Program-made: the position numbers and the translations under genes
Notes under the pieces: generated by a model
Seen by the model: the letters and a program-made list of their open reading frames with translations, nothing else
The model's database searches: none
Told to the model about the DNA's origin: nothing
Assembly: GCA_022747635.1 (NCBI GenBank)
Contig: JAKTNV010000011.1
Location: 17,997,481-18,061,480 of the forward strand
Origin: Hetaerina americana
Lineage: Eukaryota; Arthropoda; Insecta; Odonata; Calopterygidae
Length of the DNA stretch: 64,000 nucleotides
Direction: 5' to 3'
Shown: positions 10,250 to 21,500 of the stretch, piece after piece
Position numbering within the stretch: the first letter of the stretch is position 1
Layout of the letters: every line of letters starts with the position of its first letter

Positions 10250-10440
10250 TGCACTATTATAATGAAAGAATATGGTCTTGTGATTCCGTAGTATTTTATT
10301 TAGTTTCGACACGGGTTACGTTGATCAGAATAATCTTCAGCTGTGAGCTGAAGACCTGAAGATGACGTTGAACTTCGAAATATGGATTGTATCTAAATGA
10401 AATATGCTGTGGAATCACAAAGCTGTAGTTTTTCATTCCG
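10250..10440. repeat. degenerate inverted repeat, PLE-type module
   Basis: GTGATTCCGTAGTATTTTAT near 10277 and the reverse complement of ATGCTGTGGAATCAC near 10407-10421 form the outer ends. The centre holds CTTCAGCTGTGAGCTGAAG. Reading out of the centre gives CTGAAGATGACGTTGAACTT then CGAAAT, the same GAAGA-stem-GAAA order as the palindrome at 3479-3682. The arms are diverged and have small indels. Confidence 0.55.
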
Positions 10441-10444
10441 ATAT

Positions 10445-10504
10445 GAATCGATTCCATAAAGTTAGAATCGATTCCATAAAGTTAGAATCGATTCCATAAA
10501 GTTA
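10445..10504. repeat. 20-bp tandem repeat, 3 exact copies
   Basis: The unit GAATCGATTCCATAAAGTTA occurs three times without change (10445, 10465, 10485). Each unit carries the 10-bp palindrome GAATCGATTC. It follows the degenerate inverted repeat at 10250-10440. Confidence 0.95.
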
Positions 10505-10804
10505 CGCCTGAATCCACTATGTTATTTTTCGAGGAATTTCAGTGGCGTATGTTAATTCCTCCCAAATTCCATTGAAAAGCCCATTTAATTTGACCATTGG
10601 AATGTCTAAAAAAAAAATTTTTTTTCAATTTAGCCAAAATCTCAATCCCCATTGTTATTATACGATGGTCTACCGTATAAGTTGGGGCTGGGGTGGACAC
10701 AAACTTAAAACCACTAGATTTCTTAATATTTACTAATAAGAAACAACCTGACATCCCACATTACAGGGAATACTATATGTCATTACTTATTGAGCCCTCC
10801 GTAT

Positions 10805-10940
10805 ACGGCGCGAGAAATTCACGTAAGGTAATTTTTCGGGTATCAGATCTTTCTGGGAAACCACACGCCGCACAAGAAAAGGAACTGGTCCCTCATATTA
10901 TCCTGGTATGTGAATATCACTCGCCGTGTATGTCTTCAGA
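10805..10940 (+). repeat. SINE-A body fragment, diverged
   Basis: CGGGTATCAGATCTTTCTGG then GAAACCACACGCCGCACAAG and AAAGGAACTGG align with the SINE-A body (CGGGTACCAGATCTTCCTGG, GAAACCATAACCGGCACAGG, AAAGGAACTGG at 42650-42700). The tRNA-like head is missing and divergence is high, so this is an old copy. Confidence 0.6.
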
Positions 10941-12151
10941 GAAAATGATGAGCTAAAGAATGAGTTACGTATAGTGATATGAGATATGTAGTTTTAGTAT
11001 TTTTTGTGTAATATTTGTAAGGGGTACAATGGTGTGCAGTGACATGGTCCATGAAAAACCTAATCTTCGCTGGTAGACTCCTGTTAGTGACGAAGGGTTT
11101 GGTAAGATTCATGATCTACCCTCATTTATCGCCCCTACCTTCAAGTTTATTAATGTAGTTTTTTCTTAAAATCCTATCTAATGGATATGAATTTCATATT
11201 CCGAGAATCAATAGTGCTTTGAATTTATCTTTCTCTCTTTGATCATTTCTATATTTCTTGGCTCGTTTATGCTTACCATTTCCAAGCCATCAATCTCATG
11301 GTTTTGGGCGGCCTTTTCATCGTGGACAGAGGTTGCCCGCTGTCCTGCGCCGTTCGTCTACATAGTGCGAGTAGTCGATTCCCCATGGAAGGCTAGGCTT
11401 GAGGAGCTCTTCCTCCCAAAAACCGTGGTGCCCATATGGTTTGCCAAGCTAGTCTCCGCCATTTGGTACCGGGACCCTTAGTGTGTCCCTTTGCATTGCC
11501 CATGAGAAACCACGAGAAGGCTGACTCGCAGAATCACAGAAAAATCATTTAGGTAAAATATCCTCCCAGTTGGTTATCCCGGGTAAGGGGCGTGAATATG
11601 TTCGTATACGGAAAACTGGCACACCATTCAAACAGCAAGCTTCAGTACGATTCAGCTTTTAGCCGTCTGTTGAGTCTTCAGGTGGCCAGTTTAATAGCCG
11701 AGTTAGATCGAGTGCAACAAAGAGGAACTACATTGGTAAAGCGTTGGTATTTTAGCGTCGAAGAACTAGTTTATTAGAGGATCGGGTATGAGAATCACTC
11801 AGAGAACTAATGTTAAAGTAAAAAATATGTTTAGCCTAAGTTTGAATCTGTTCCTTTCATTGATGATGTTGGAAATGTATTTTTAGCCCCATGAAAGAGA
11901 TCATAAAACTACTTTAGAGAGATATCAAGTTTTTAAGCGATAATTTATAAGATATCATTTTTCCCACGAAAGGTAAAGGATCAGAATAACTGCAAACGAC
12001 CGAGCTAGGAAGAAAAATAGATTTTACTTCAAATTTTCAAGTAGCCTAGAATGTTGCCATTGTTTTTTCTAACCCTTATTTTACTACACCTATCGGTACT
12101 AGTGCCTCGTCTCGCATGAGAGACGTATTTAACATTAACCACTTGAGGAAA
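10941..12151. other. intergenic, one unassigned frame
   Basis: Mostly AT-rich unique sequence. A moderately GC-rich patch at 11270-11480 has an 80-codon plus-strand frame and an antisense frame including HDEKAAQNHEIDGLEM. I do not recognise either. No other structure is seen. Confidence 0.3.
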
Positions 12152-12202
12152 TATTTTACGTAGAGAAGTATTTTACTTAGAGATGTATTTTACGTAGAGA
12201 AA
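12152..12202. repeat. 17-bp imperfect tandem repeat, 3 copies
   Basis: TATTTTACGTAGAGAAG, TATTTTACTTAGAGATG and TATTTTACGTAGAGAAA follow each other directly, with a partial fourth unit. A small minisatellite. Confidence 0.85.
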
Positions 12203-12325
12203 TATTTTACACTAAGATACCATTGTTTATGTCGCTGTCACCAACGTTGCCTCCATTTTTCGAATTGTTTTGCCTTTTTTTTTGTTAGCTAACATTTGAG
12301 GATAATTCAATTTTTATATTTCATA

Positions 12326-12380
12326 TCTGGTGTGGAATCACCACGTGCCATACACTTTAGTGGTTGATATTTGGGCACCA
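12326..12380 (+). repeat. LINE-J-type 3' hairpin core, diverged
   Basis: CTGGTGTGGAATCACCACG, TGCCATACACTTTAGTGGTTG and then GGGCACC follow the layout of the core at 16223 (CTGGTGTGTAATCACCCCC, TGCCACACACC, TAGTGGCTCGCAGG). The 12381-13249 stretch downstream is AT-rich with an unassigned 81-codon minus frame at 12876-13121. Confidence 0.45.
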
Positions 12381-13249
12381 CGTTGATTTAAGCATGGCTA
12401 AAGGAGTTCTTCCCCCGAATTATTGAACTCATAAGGCTTCAATATCTTAATAATAAATAATATTAACTCGTTTATTGAGTTAAAATACTTGCTAACGTAT
12501 TCCTAACAAAACAGGCATTCAAAACTTGCAAAAGTTTATGATTGAATCTGTACAATGAGATGGTTTTTCATGTTTCGCTAGCCTTTTTTTTATTTTAGGA
12601 TGATCGTGTTTGAAGTTAGTTGATAGAATACGTAGTAAACAGAGTCTGCAGCTCTCTTTAGGTCAAAATCTTTTCGGAGGAGGGTGAAAGGTTTTAATAA
12701 ATTCCGTCTCTTTCCACTGCCCTTGGCACATAAAAAATACCTGCTCTCCCTACTCTGAATGTAAAAATTTCACGTACTATGTATCTCGGGGTGAGCTCTT
12801 CAATCTTCTGTCAGAGTAAAAACCATCTGGTTGATTTATCCCGTACTGGTAAGTATGCTTCAATGGATTGAAATTCTAAATCATCTCAAGAAACTCAGGT
12901 AGCACAATGCGGCACAAGAGACACAATTTCCTCGCAATAATTGGCAACCTTTTGGGAGCTTTTTCTTGAGGCGACTGGATCGAGTTTTGAATGGGTAAAG
13001 ATTTTGATGACATTTTACGGTTATACTCATAAAGACCGTCAATCAGCGTACTTGAGGAGACAATGGAATGCTCCCGGGATAGTTTTATGAGTAATTCTAG
13101 GTGTCCATTAAACCTAAACAAATTAATCGCAAAACGGGCGCGATATTTCCAAATTCATTTTAGTCTTTGTCGACCTACCTCACTCTTTTACGGAATACTC
13201 ATGACAGGTCTTGGTTACTACAAATACTAATATTTACTTATATAAGATG

Positions 13250-13510
13250 AAGTTCCCACCCAGAGGGTCCAGGTTTGAATCCCAAAGGCGGCAGATATTT
13301 TTCAGTGGTATCCCGATTCCTACTTGAGGTGCTTTGTGGCAGGCACTTTGAGTGAGTACGCCGTCCGTCGGATGGGACGTTAAACTGCGGATACTTTGGC
13401 GCCTTTCGTTAAGAGTAGGCTAATGCCAACGCCGGGTTTCTCTTCACCCTTCGTGCTTTCCCATCCATCTCTAATGGCGCAAATGACCTCAGTTTTCAGT
13501 CGCCTCCCCT
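13250..13510 (+). repeat. SINE-B, tRNA-derived
   Basis: GGTCCAGGTTTGAATCCC at about 13267 carries a Pol III B-box-like GGTTTGAATCC. The body then has CGGATGGGACGTTAAACTGC, TTTGGCGCCTTTCGTTAAGA and GTAGGCTAATGCCAACGCCG. The same body recurs at 50953-51130. The A-box region is decayed. The GGATGGGACGTTAAA segment is a recurrent SINE body motif in invertebrates (from general knowledge). Confidence 0.7.
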
Positions 13511-15689
13511 AAAACTACAACTAAGATAAAGTTTTCGCATTTCGTATGTAGTTCGTATGAAGTATTGGAATAGTCAAATACTTTGAATTGCTCACAAATA
13601 CCGCTATATCCAACCTATTACAGTCCATTATCTAGGGTGATAATAATAGTTATTTCTCGGTAACTTAGAATCGCTAGCCGTATCAACCCCCTATAAAAAC
13701 ATTTAAAATACCAATAGTATTTTACATCTTGACGAGAGTATTTTATTTGGAATTCATTTCAGATGCGTTCAGCCGAAAACAGTGTTTCATATAAAGTCTA
13801 CAAGAAATTCTGTTCCCATAAATAATCGTTTTGTTACTCTGTTTCTAGAAACATGTTGGCATTTTTGCGTTGCTTATAAGCATACATGTACTTACGTCAA
13901 ATACGGCCCTCAGGTTCTTTGCGGTTTACAATTGTAGGCACTTGCACTTATTTTTAGTAGGTTAGGTATCCTAGTCAGATCGTTTCCTAGGTACTAAGAA
14001 ACGCTTACAATACACAGATACCAGTACCCCAGAGCAAGATACCTTAGGACCAGAATTGGTTTCAAATCCTGTCAAAAACACGCCCTTGCAGAAGCATCGG
14101 GCGATCGAGATCACTGGTACGGTAAGACTCAGTTGTAAGAGTTAACAAAAATCACATTAATGCGTGACTCTTTGAACTAGGGTAGAAAATACCCTGACCA
14201 CCCCTGCTGTTATATTTGCCAACCTTTGTTTTGTGTTCTTGACTGGAACTAGAAGCGAATGCTCATCCCACCCAAGAAAGGAAGGGAAAAATTCTTGATC
14301 TTGAAAATTCATTTGTTTCGAAAAATTACACAAAGTGAAGCCTGCGATTGTACAACTCACGTAAGAATTAAAGGGAAACATATGTTTTCCTTTGGACAAA
14401 TTGTAGATATCGTCAAAATAATAATTTAACGCCATATTGATGCCCTGTTTTCCCCTCTTTTCCTACCATGAATTATATATTTCAATTGGAAGTATTTAAT
14501 TTACGATAGCAAGTAAGGGAATGAGAGTTACATTAGTTTATTTAGCGATAATGTGGCAATTATAATTTTTATTGAGCACAATTATAAGATATTTTATGGT
14601 CTTAGTGGAATTTTCCTATCGTGAGGGAAGGAAAGGTATACAATGTAAGTCTACATTTAGACAGCTTATAGACTGTGGATGAATAAATTTATGAATTTTA
14701 AATATATAAATTGCAGTATTTTTTTTTACCTCTTTTCCCTCAAAATTTTAGGGTTTTAAGCCCCACCGTCGCTTTATCCCTCTTAGCAAAAGTTATGTGT
14801 CCGGTCCTGCCTATAATTAGGATGGCTTTTCAAAGAGCGTTGTGGTGAACCCATCTTGCCAGAGAACTTCCCTAATTACTCTCGATTTAATTATATTTGA
14901 CTGCTACTAGCTGCAGAAACTCCTTGAGAGTGCGTGTACAGTTTCCTCGAAATCCTTCTGCGAGCGTTCTGCTCGAGGCTCAATCACTAAATGGTCTGTT
15001 GTTAATTGTTGTTTCTGTAGATTGTATTTCAGGTAAACATGAAATGTTGTTGTCAGTTTAATTATATGTTTGTTGTTGTCACGGGTTCATGATTGTAATG
15101 GCGCAAGATTTTCTAATTCTAGTTCAATGTCAACGCCGTCCCTAATCACTCAATTTTCCAAACACAAAATTACATCCCCTCTACTATTTATTTTCGTATT
15201 ATCTGCATTTCACCTTTGTCATGGTCATTATCCGTGAAAGTAATTCACTAAAATATATACTAATCAGCACTGGGTTCTTCTTCCTGCCTGCTTAGGCTGT
15301 CTTGTCATTTCTTCAGTCTAGCAGATTTTTCATTCAAGTTGGGCCAACTTCTGTAAAGACTTGGGACGAGGTCTTAACTTCCCGTTGAAACTGGATTTAT
15401 GTACACCGATGACATCTTTTCTATTTCATATAAAATCAAATTGTGCAAACCTAAGATTTTTAAGGTTTCTATGTGTGATATAACCAAATAGAGGAGTCTA
15501 ATAAAGAACTCTGGACAAAGTAGTAAGAATGTCAAAAGACGATTTGCATTGGTTAAAGCAAAAACTTTTTCAAAAAGGCGAGAGCTGTTGACAGGCATCC
15601 TAAAGAACGGTAAGAATATATAGAAATGACTAGTGACAATTAAAATATTAAGTGTACTTTTGTATGATTTGTAAACGTGAGTTGTTCAG
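13511..15689. other. intergenic, nothing recognised
   Basis: AT-rich apparently unique DNA. Minus-strand frames of 92 codons (14157-14435) and 74 codons (15374-15598) have no recognisable motif. No repeat of the families seen elsewhere was noticed. Confidence 0.4.
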
Positions 15690-16015
15690 GCAGGGGGATA
15701 AGCGTAAATTGGAAACCTTTAAGACGTGATTTCAGATAATAATAGCGAAATTTTAATGGACGGAAATGAAAACGAACGACGAAGTACTAGACATAGTAAG
15801 AGAATAGAGGCGACTATTGGGAGAAACTTACTTTGAAGAAGGCAGAACTTAGTCCATACGGGAAATACCAGATTCGGATTCTGAAGGCGGTGATTTAATA
15901 GAGAGTAGAATTCTGGGAAAGAGAGTTGGCGGAAGGAAAATAATAGCCATTTTTTATGGGATTAAAGGAGATAGTGAGTATTCAAAGCTAAAGAACGAGC
16001 TATTGTAAAATGGCA
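15690..16015 (+). pseudogene. LINE-R C-terminal fragment
   Basis: Across several frames the plus strand reads DKRKLETFKT, TNDEVLDIVRE, then SRILGKRVGGRKIIAIFYGI and KGDSEYSKLKNELL before a stop. These match the E-A-F-E, N-E-x-V-L and EGR-x-LGKR-x-GRK blocks of LINE-R in the right order. Multiple stops and frameshifts make it a dead copy. Confidence 0.65.
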
Positions 16016-16222
16016 TTTGAGCACATTTTGTGAAATATACAAATAAGTTAGAATGAAGAAGGAGAGTAGCGTGTACTTACATACGGATAAATACCCATAA
16101 AAATCCGCCCCAATCCGGTATACTTACTGAAGTGCAAAATGTAGGAAGAACGATGAGGAATCAGAATACAATAACGCTTGCCTCACCGCGCTAGGAGGGA
16201 AAGGTGTTTTGGGTTAAGGGTA

Positions 16223-16285
16223 GACTGGTGTGTAATCACCCCCTGCCACACACCCTAGTAGTGGCTCGCAGGCTACTAAATTAAA
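16223..16285 (+). repeat. LINE-J-type 3' hairpin core
   Basis: CTGGTGTGTAATCACCCCC, TGCCACACACCCTAGTAGTG, then GCTCGCAGGCTAC. It lies 200 bp beyond the LINE-R fragment at 15690-16015 but is not demonstrably part of it. Confidence 0.55.
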
Positions 16286-16384
16286 CTAAAACTAAGGTTA
16301 TTTTTTTGTACCCTGGCGACACACACTGTCGTAATCCTAAGTTTAAACTAACATTACACAAACAATTCTTAATCCGCAAACTAA

Positions 16385-16960
16385 AATTAATCATTCTTAA
16401 GCTCTGCATACTTTTATCATCCCATGATTCCATTCAATATTCCTTTAATTTTCATCCCTATACCTCGCTTTCCCAGCGTCCTTCCATCTTAAAAGATGCC
16501 ATTGCCAATCTCACAGTATTTTCCGCATCCACTGGCCCTTTTCTCTTATTATTTCTCCCAACAACCTTCTTCTCTCTTCCCCTGTCATGTCTAAAAGGCC
16601 ATCGTTTGTTTTCCTTTCCATCAGTTTTATTTTCTCCACACCCACGTCTCAAAGGTGTTTGATATATACTTGCCTTCTTGTCTCAATGCCCAAGTTTTCG
16701 TGTCATGCAAAACCATATTTCACATCTAATTATTCTGTAATCTTTCTTTACAACATTTTTTAAATTTCCAGTCTACGGGCTTTCTTTACTCAACGAATTT
16801 TTATTTTTATTTCCTTACTTATCTGCCCACCCTTTTCCAAGACACTTTATAAATCGTGAACTGCCACACATACTCAAGTTTATGTTCACCAATTTCAATC
16901 TTCATTTTAACCTTTATCTTTCCACATCATACAAAATCAAGGAAGTTAATGAGAGTTGCC
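16385..16960 (-). pseudogene. LINE-R fragment, RT thumb to C-terminus
   Basis: Read on the minus strand in shifting frames: KIKVKMKIEIGEHKLEYVWQ, TKTWALRQEGKYISNTFETW then VWRK, and TLGKRGIGMKIKGILNGIMG before KYAELKND. These are the successive blocks of an endonuclease/RT-type LINE after the palm: I-G-x-x-x-L-E-Y-V, the E-T-W block, the F-E-x-W-x-W-R block and the GKR block. Stops interrupt all frames. It is one of the longest LINE-R pieces here and lies head to head with the copy at 16985-17330. A 64-codon open frame at 16458-16652 is part of this relic, not a separate gene. Confidence 0.7.
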
Positions 16961-16984
16961 TGAAGTAAATATAATAAAAGATGA

Positions 16985-17330
16985 TGAGTGAACCCTGTTA
17001 TATATCCCTTGGTTTTGTACAGCTCCGAAACTTGGCCGCTGAGACAAAGTGATAGGCGTAGATTGGAGGCTTTTTAAGTGTGACTGTAGAACAGAATGGA
17101 AAAAGTTAAATTTAGGAGAAGAAAACCTAACGAAAAAGTGCTAGACAAGATAAGGGAGGTGAGGATGTTGTTCAGTGAAATTCAAAGGCAGAATTAATGA
17201 TTTCAGATCACGTTGAGTTGCAGTGAGTTATCAAAGATTGTTATGGAACGATGGAGAATGTTGGGTAAGTGGTTTAGAGGGCGGAAAAGATTGGAATGAA
17301 TGGAGGCAGAAGGTGTATGTAATGAAAAAA
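16985..17330 (+). pseudogene. LINE-R C-terminal fragment
   Basis: The plus strand encodes VLYSSETWPLRQSDRRRLEA then F and a stop, NEKVLDKIREVRMLFSEIQR, and later ERWRMLGKWFRGRKRLE. These match the Y-x-S-E-T-W, L-E-A-F, V-L-x-x-x-x-E and LGK-x-x-x-GRK blocks of LINE-R. It is interrupted by stops. The adjacent 16385-16960 copy is in the opposite orientation. Confidence 0.75.
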
Positions 17331-19790
17331 CGGTTTATTTTATTGGAGTATATCACGATTATTTAGTGTTGTATTCGGTATGAATTAGACGTGCAGCAGT
17401 TCTGAACACCAGATTTTATCAAGAGTCCACCTTGATTGGTTACACTCGACGCTTCTTTCCGGCTGATTAGTCGCAACAGGAAAGACAGATATCACAGAAT
17501 TCCACTTATGACGGTTCATATCGCACTTGAAGTGTGACATGGCCGTCATCAAATTCTGCGGAGTTTTTTTTAAATGCATGCTAAATAATGATTAGTTTTG
17601 TATCTAACATGTTTCCTGTGGTGACGTTATTAGTATTTTTGCTATTTAGGAAACAAATACCACTTAGAGTTCCGAGTAACCAAGTTGAATTCATTTTAAA
17701 ATTCAGGACATTTTAATTTTTTTAAATATATGTGGGCGAGCTTTTGTTTATAATGAATGTAAGGATAGACCTGTTTTTTTCAAGACGTGCGGTTACTTTT
17801 ATAAGTACTCGACTAGTCGTTCTCTTTTTTTTGCACCCAAGTCAAACTTCACTCTCTCCGAAGAAGGTCTTTTCGGTAATTAAGGGAAATAATTCAACCA
17901 TGCCTACCTAAGGAGGAAATGCGTCTTCGGCGAGCCAGCGAGCGAGTGCACCCGGAAGGAGGGAGCGTAGCGACGCGAGCCATCCGTCAGGTGTTTTTAC
18001 TTCATCGTCCGGCCAAGTGTTTCGGCGGGAAGAGCGGGGAAGTAATGTCGTGTTACGTGTTAACTTCCGGTCCTCTTCTAACCTCCGCTCCCGAAAACAA
18101 TTAAAGACGTTTTGACCCCGAACCTAACGACTCCTTTTTTTAACTTCTTCAACCCCTCTCCCCCCCCCCTAACCATCAAACTTTTTTCCCCTTTTAAGCC
18201 AACCTGGCCACGTGCTGCCACTTTGAGGAGCGAACAGAAATGCCAAGTGTAAACAGGCGAAAGTAATCGCCCCGATGTGTGTTCGCCGCGACCTGGGATG
18301 GCCGAAACGGGCTGTTGAGAAGATAGTGAACGCGAGCGGTATGAGATTTTTTGGAGAGCGATTTTCCGCTCGGGAGACCATGTCCGATATCGTTTGGCTC
18401 CTCACCGCATTTATCCGTGGCGATAAGCTAGCCATCCACTCTCCAACATCGTTTGAAGACCTGCATTATTCCTCTTGCCATTGATTTTCGCCCCCTATAC
18501 ACCCGTTCACCCAACGTGATGAGTGAACTACTGAAGTCAATTTGCATCGTAATGCGGTTTTAACGCAGCGAAGGCATTCATTCCTGGAGAGGTTTCCAAG
18601 CAGTTCACATTCGCTTCGCATTATGCCGTGAAGTTAAACCTTTAACCGACTCCCAAGGACAGAATTATGTATAACTTGGTCACATATCCTCAACGATCAA
18701 TAAGTTAAAGATAGCCGATACAATATATCACATTTCTACAATCCGCAGATTCTTTGTTGAAAGATTGTACCGATCGAATGCAATGTTGTTGGCTCTGTGC
18801 GAATTCATCGCAGGGTCCTATCGTAATATTTCACGTATGTTTCCCCTGTTGGTTTAATTAATTGACTCTTTTTATTCACTATAGTCCATAGGAGGTGAAA
18901 TAAACAATGATTCTACAATTTAAAAGTTGCGATTTTAATTATACTGATGAGGTTCATGGTTACCAGCTCTCGTCTGAAGAGGCATTGCAACGAGACGGAA
19001 GTTAAATGCAAATGAAGGGACCTGGAGCGAACATTTGCATTCTAATCACTTACGGTTAGGTAGGTTCGTTCTTAGAAGGTCTAACATTTAATAATGAACT
19101 TTGAGATATTGAAGATAAACGTACGCGGTTAACGGTTCTGGTAGTGTTCGCACTTGGATGAAGATTGTATGAGAAAGCAATCATGATCCCAACTCCTTAA
19201 AAGAAAGAAAGTGAGAATTGAGAGAGAGAGAGAGAGAGATCTTGGGTGAACTGGCGTGTTGGGCCCATTTAGAGCCTTTATAGATATTGTGGTATGTATT
19301 AATCGGGTATTAGATCTTCCTTGAGAGATCACACGGCTGCAGAGTGAGAGGAATTATCATATAATTCGTTTAATATGATTCTACTTCGTCAATTTGTTAA
19401 TTAAACGCGACTAGAGGTTACAATTATGTGATCTCACTCTTAAATTTCACCAAATAAAGAAACCTTCTGGCTGGATGATGTGCTTGGTTATTCGTCCATT
19501 GAAGAGAAAATGCAAATAAATAATTAGTCCAGAAGAACCCACCTCCCATTATGGAGAATACTGTGGGATTCTAAGTAGCTCTCGGTGCTTATGAAGAAGT
19601 TGAGACTTTCTGGACAGGCCTCCAACAAGAAAAGCCAATTAACCGGAAAGTTTTCTTTAATCTCTCATAGTTGTATTAAATGTTTTTAATATCTCCGGTG
19701 ACTTTGATGGGCAATACTTTTCGAATATTTACCAAATTTCTTCAATATTTATGCTGAAGAGCCTACGTAGAGCTCTGGTCATATAAAAAG
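17331..19790. other. intergenic; GC-rich patch 17890-18490; (AG)n at 19220-19240
   Basis: Mostly AT-rich. 17890-18490 is richer in G+C and CpG, with short unassigned frames on both strands. An (AG)n microsatellite lies at 19220-19240. Around 19290-19370, CGGGTATTAGATCTTCCTTG may be a very old SINE-A body. No gene identified. Confidence 0.35.
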
Positions 19791-19799
19791 CCAGAGGTG

Positions 19800-20210
19800 T
19801 CTGATCGGAGAAGAAAGAATAAATACCGTGGAATATACAGATGATCTTTAAGTTCTGATATAATCAGGAAAGAAGCTGCTGTCTATGATGAAGAGTACTA
19901 TAATAGTGATGAAAAAGTTTGGAAAGAAGATAAATGCAGGAAATAATTCTGGAGAAGTATTGAGAATAAGTGGGGAGAAAGCAATCATGGACATAACCAT
20001 TGAAGGAATAACTGTTGAGCGAATGAAATAATTACAGTAACTGGGAAACTACTCGTATCTTCAGATGGCAGTTGTACCCAGGAAAATCGGAAAGTAGATA
20101 TCTATGGGTAATGAGAATTTTGGAATTTTGAAAGAACTTTTGACAGCAAGCAGATTTCTACCTGCTAAACAGAGCTGAGAATGATATTTTCTAACTTTTT
20201 TGTTTGAATT
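19800..20210 (+). pseudogene. LINE-R reverse transcriptase palm/thumb fragment
   Basis: This is the only LINE piece in which I can see the RT catalytic box. At about 19830 the plus strand reads VEYTDDL, a variant of the F/Y-A-D-D box with Thr for Ala. Then come KKFGKKINAGNNSGEVLRIS, ITIEGITVERMK, a degenerate YLG block and ILKELLTASRFLPAKQS. Order and spacing match the palm-to-thumb region of endonuclease/RT-type LINEs. Stops and a frameshift disrupt it. The rest of this copy seems to continue at 20560-20810, beyond two inserted hairpin cores. Confidence 0.7.
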
Positions 20211-20220
20211 CATCATATAC

Positions 20221-20275
20221 ACTACCCCAAAGGCCGTCACAAGGTCATATTGCAGGGTGTGTTAGTTCACCAGTC
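20221..20275 (-). repeat. LINE-J-type 3' hairpin core (nested in LINE-R)
   Basis: ACTACCCCAAAGGCCGTCAC, AAGGTCATATTGCAGGGTG, then TTAGTTCACCAGTC. A diverged core in minus orientation that separates the two halves of the LINE-R copy at 19800-20810. Confidence 0.45.
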
Positions 20276-20314
20276 ATTTTACATTAAACTCCAATACTTT
20301 GTTTTTAACACAGC

Positions 20315-20375
20315 ACCGTGCAAGCTGCCACTAGGGTGTTTGGAAGGGGGTGACCACACACCACTCAACTCTTGA
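20315..20375 (-). repeat. LINE-J-type 3' hairpin core (nested in LINE-R)
   Basis: GTGCAAGCTGCCACTAGGGT, GTTTGGAAGGGGGTGACCAC, then ACACCACTC. A second minus-orientation core about 40 bp after the one at 20221, less diverged. Confidence 0.55.
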
Positions 20376-20559
20376 TCGAAAACACCTTTCCTTCCGAGCG
20401 TGGTTCAAAAACACATGACCCCTTATGATCCACCGTAAGAGCAAGTGTAAGTGGGGGTGACTAAACACATCATTCATCCAATATTTGTTAAATGCATTAT
20501 AATTGTTATACTTTTAGTAATTATTCAACTGACTCCTGAGAAAACAGGATTGTGGTGCG

Positions 20560-20810
20560 TTACAACAGTAAAATATAGACGGTTAAAAAAGAAAGACGGA
20601 AAATAGTTGAAAGGTTTTGAAATTTGGTTGTGGAAAATACAGCTTATGGTAAAGTGAGCTGAATGGACGGAAGTTAGATGCAAAGGAAGGTTCCTGAAGT
20701 GCAATTCATATTCTTGTCGAGAAGAACTATAGAGGGATATATTGGAGGAAATAGAAGAAAAGGATAAGAAAACGATTGGAATGATTGATGTTGGCCCGGG
20801 AGTTCACAAC
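20560..20810 (+). pseudogene. LINE-R continuation (connection/C-terminal region)
   Basis: One frame reads LKGFEIWLWKIQLMVK, a stop, AEWTEVRCKG, and further DILEEIEEKDKKTIGMIDV. The L-x-x-F-E-x-W-x-W block is the LINE-R segment that normally follows the thumb, so this is probably the continuation of 19800-20210 with 20221-20375 inserted between. Interrupted by stops. Confidence 0.55.
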
Positions 20811-21239
20811 GCCTATGTTCAAGTTGGGCTCGACCCCGCGGTCTTTGGGTTTTAATTGAAGCGATTCCCGGCTACCACGGAAAAATATTACCAGACCAGG
20901 GTACAATATTGATGGTTAATTTTTGACAATAATAAGTAAATTCCTAAAGCAGTTTGAGCATTTTTGTATTTTGAGGGTTACATTAGAGCTTTCAAATTAG
21001 TCGTTGAACACAGATTTGACTTTAGGGTGAGTGTCACTATTAAACGTTTTCTGCACAGGGTTTACAAATTAAATTACCTATTATTCGACATTTTTGGGAT
21101 AGATCTTTTTCCCTTTTTCTGAACTGGGTTTAATTTATTGTAATTACCTAAGGTCGTATTTAATGTTAAATTTAATATGGACAGTTGTGGTGCACGTCTC
21201 GGTTGTTGATCTAATACGATAAACTTTTGAATTTGAAGC

Positions 21240-21500
21240 TGTTGAGAGATCTGGGTTTGGAGGATGAAAAAAGTGAAATAGCCGGAAAGGAGAACTATGA
21301 AAGATGTGCTAGTTAAAATGAGGTAGGAAAAATGGTTGCTGGGTGAAATCCAAAGAAGACAATAAAAATGGATGCAGAGCATATAGAGTGGCATTGAATT
21401 TAGGAAGATCGTGACATTAGGAGGGATGAATGTGGGGTAAGCGAGATAGAGTATGCGTGTTGGACCGAAATGAAGGCAGGCAAGAAGTATTAGCTGAATT
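21240..21500 (+). pseudogene. LINE-R C-terminal fragment
   Basis: The plus strand reads KDVLVKMR, a stop, EKWLLGEIQRRQ and KWMQSI, matching the V-L-x-x-x-x-E-x-R-x-L-L-x-E-I-x-R-R-Q block of LINE-R. A degenerate GKR-like segment follows (GTAAGCGAGATAGAG near 21437). An antisense 106-codon frame at 21074-21394 is a shadow of this relic. Downstream, 21501-22130 is AT-rich with nothing recognised. Confidence 0.5.

Noticed and set aside
10445..12202. CRISPR-like array (20-bp units at 10445, 17-bp units at 12152)
   Set aside because: Units are directly adjacent with no spacers, and the DNA is eukaryotic.
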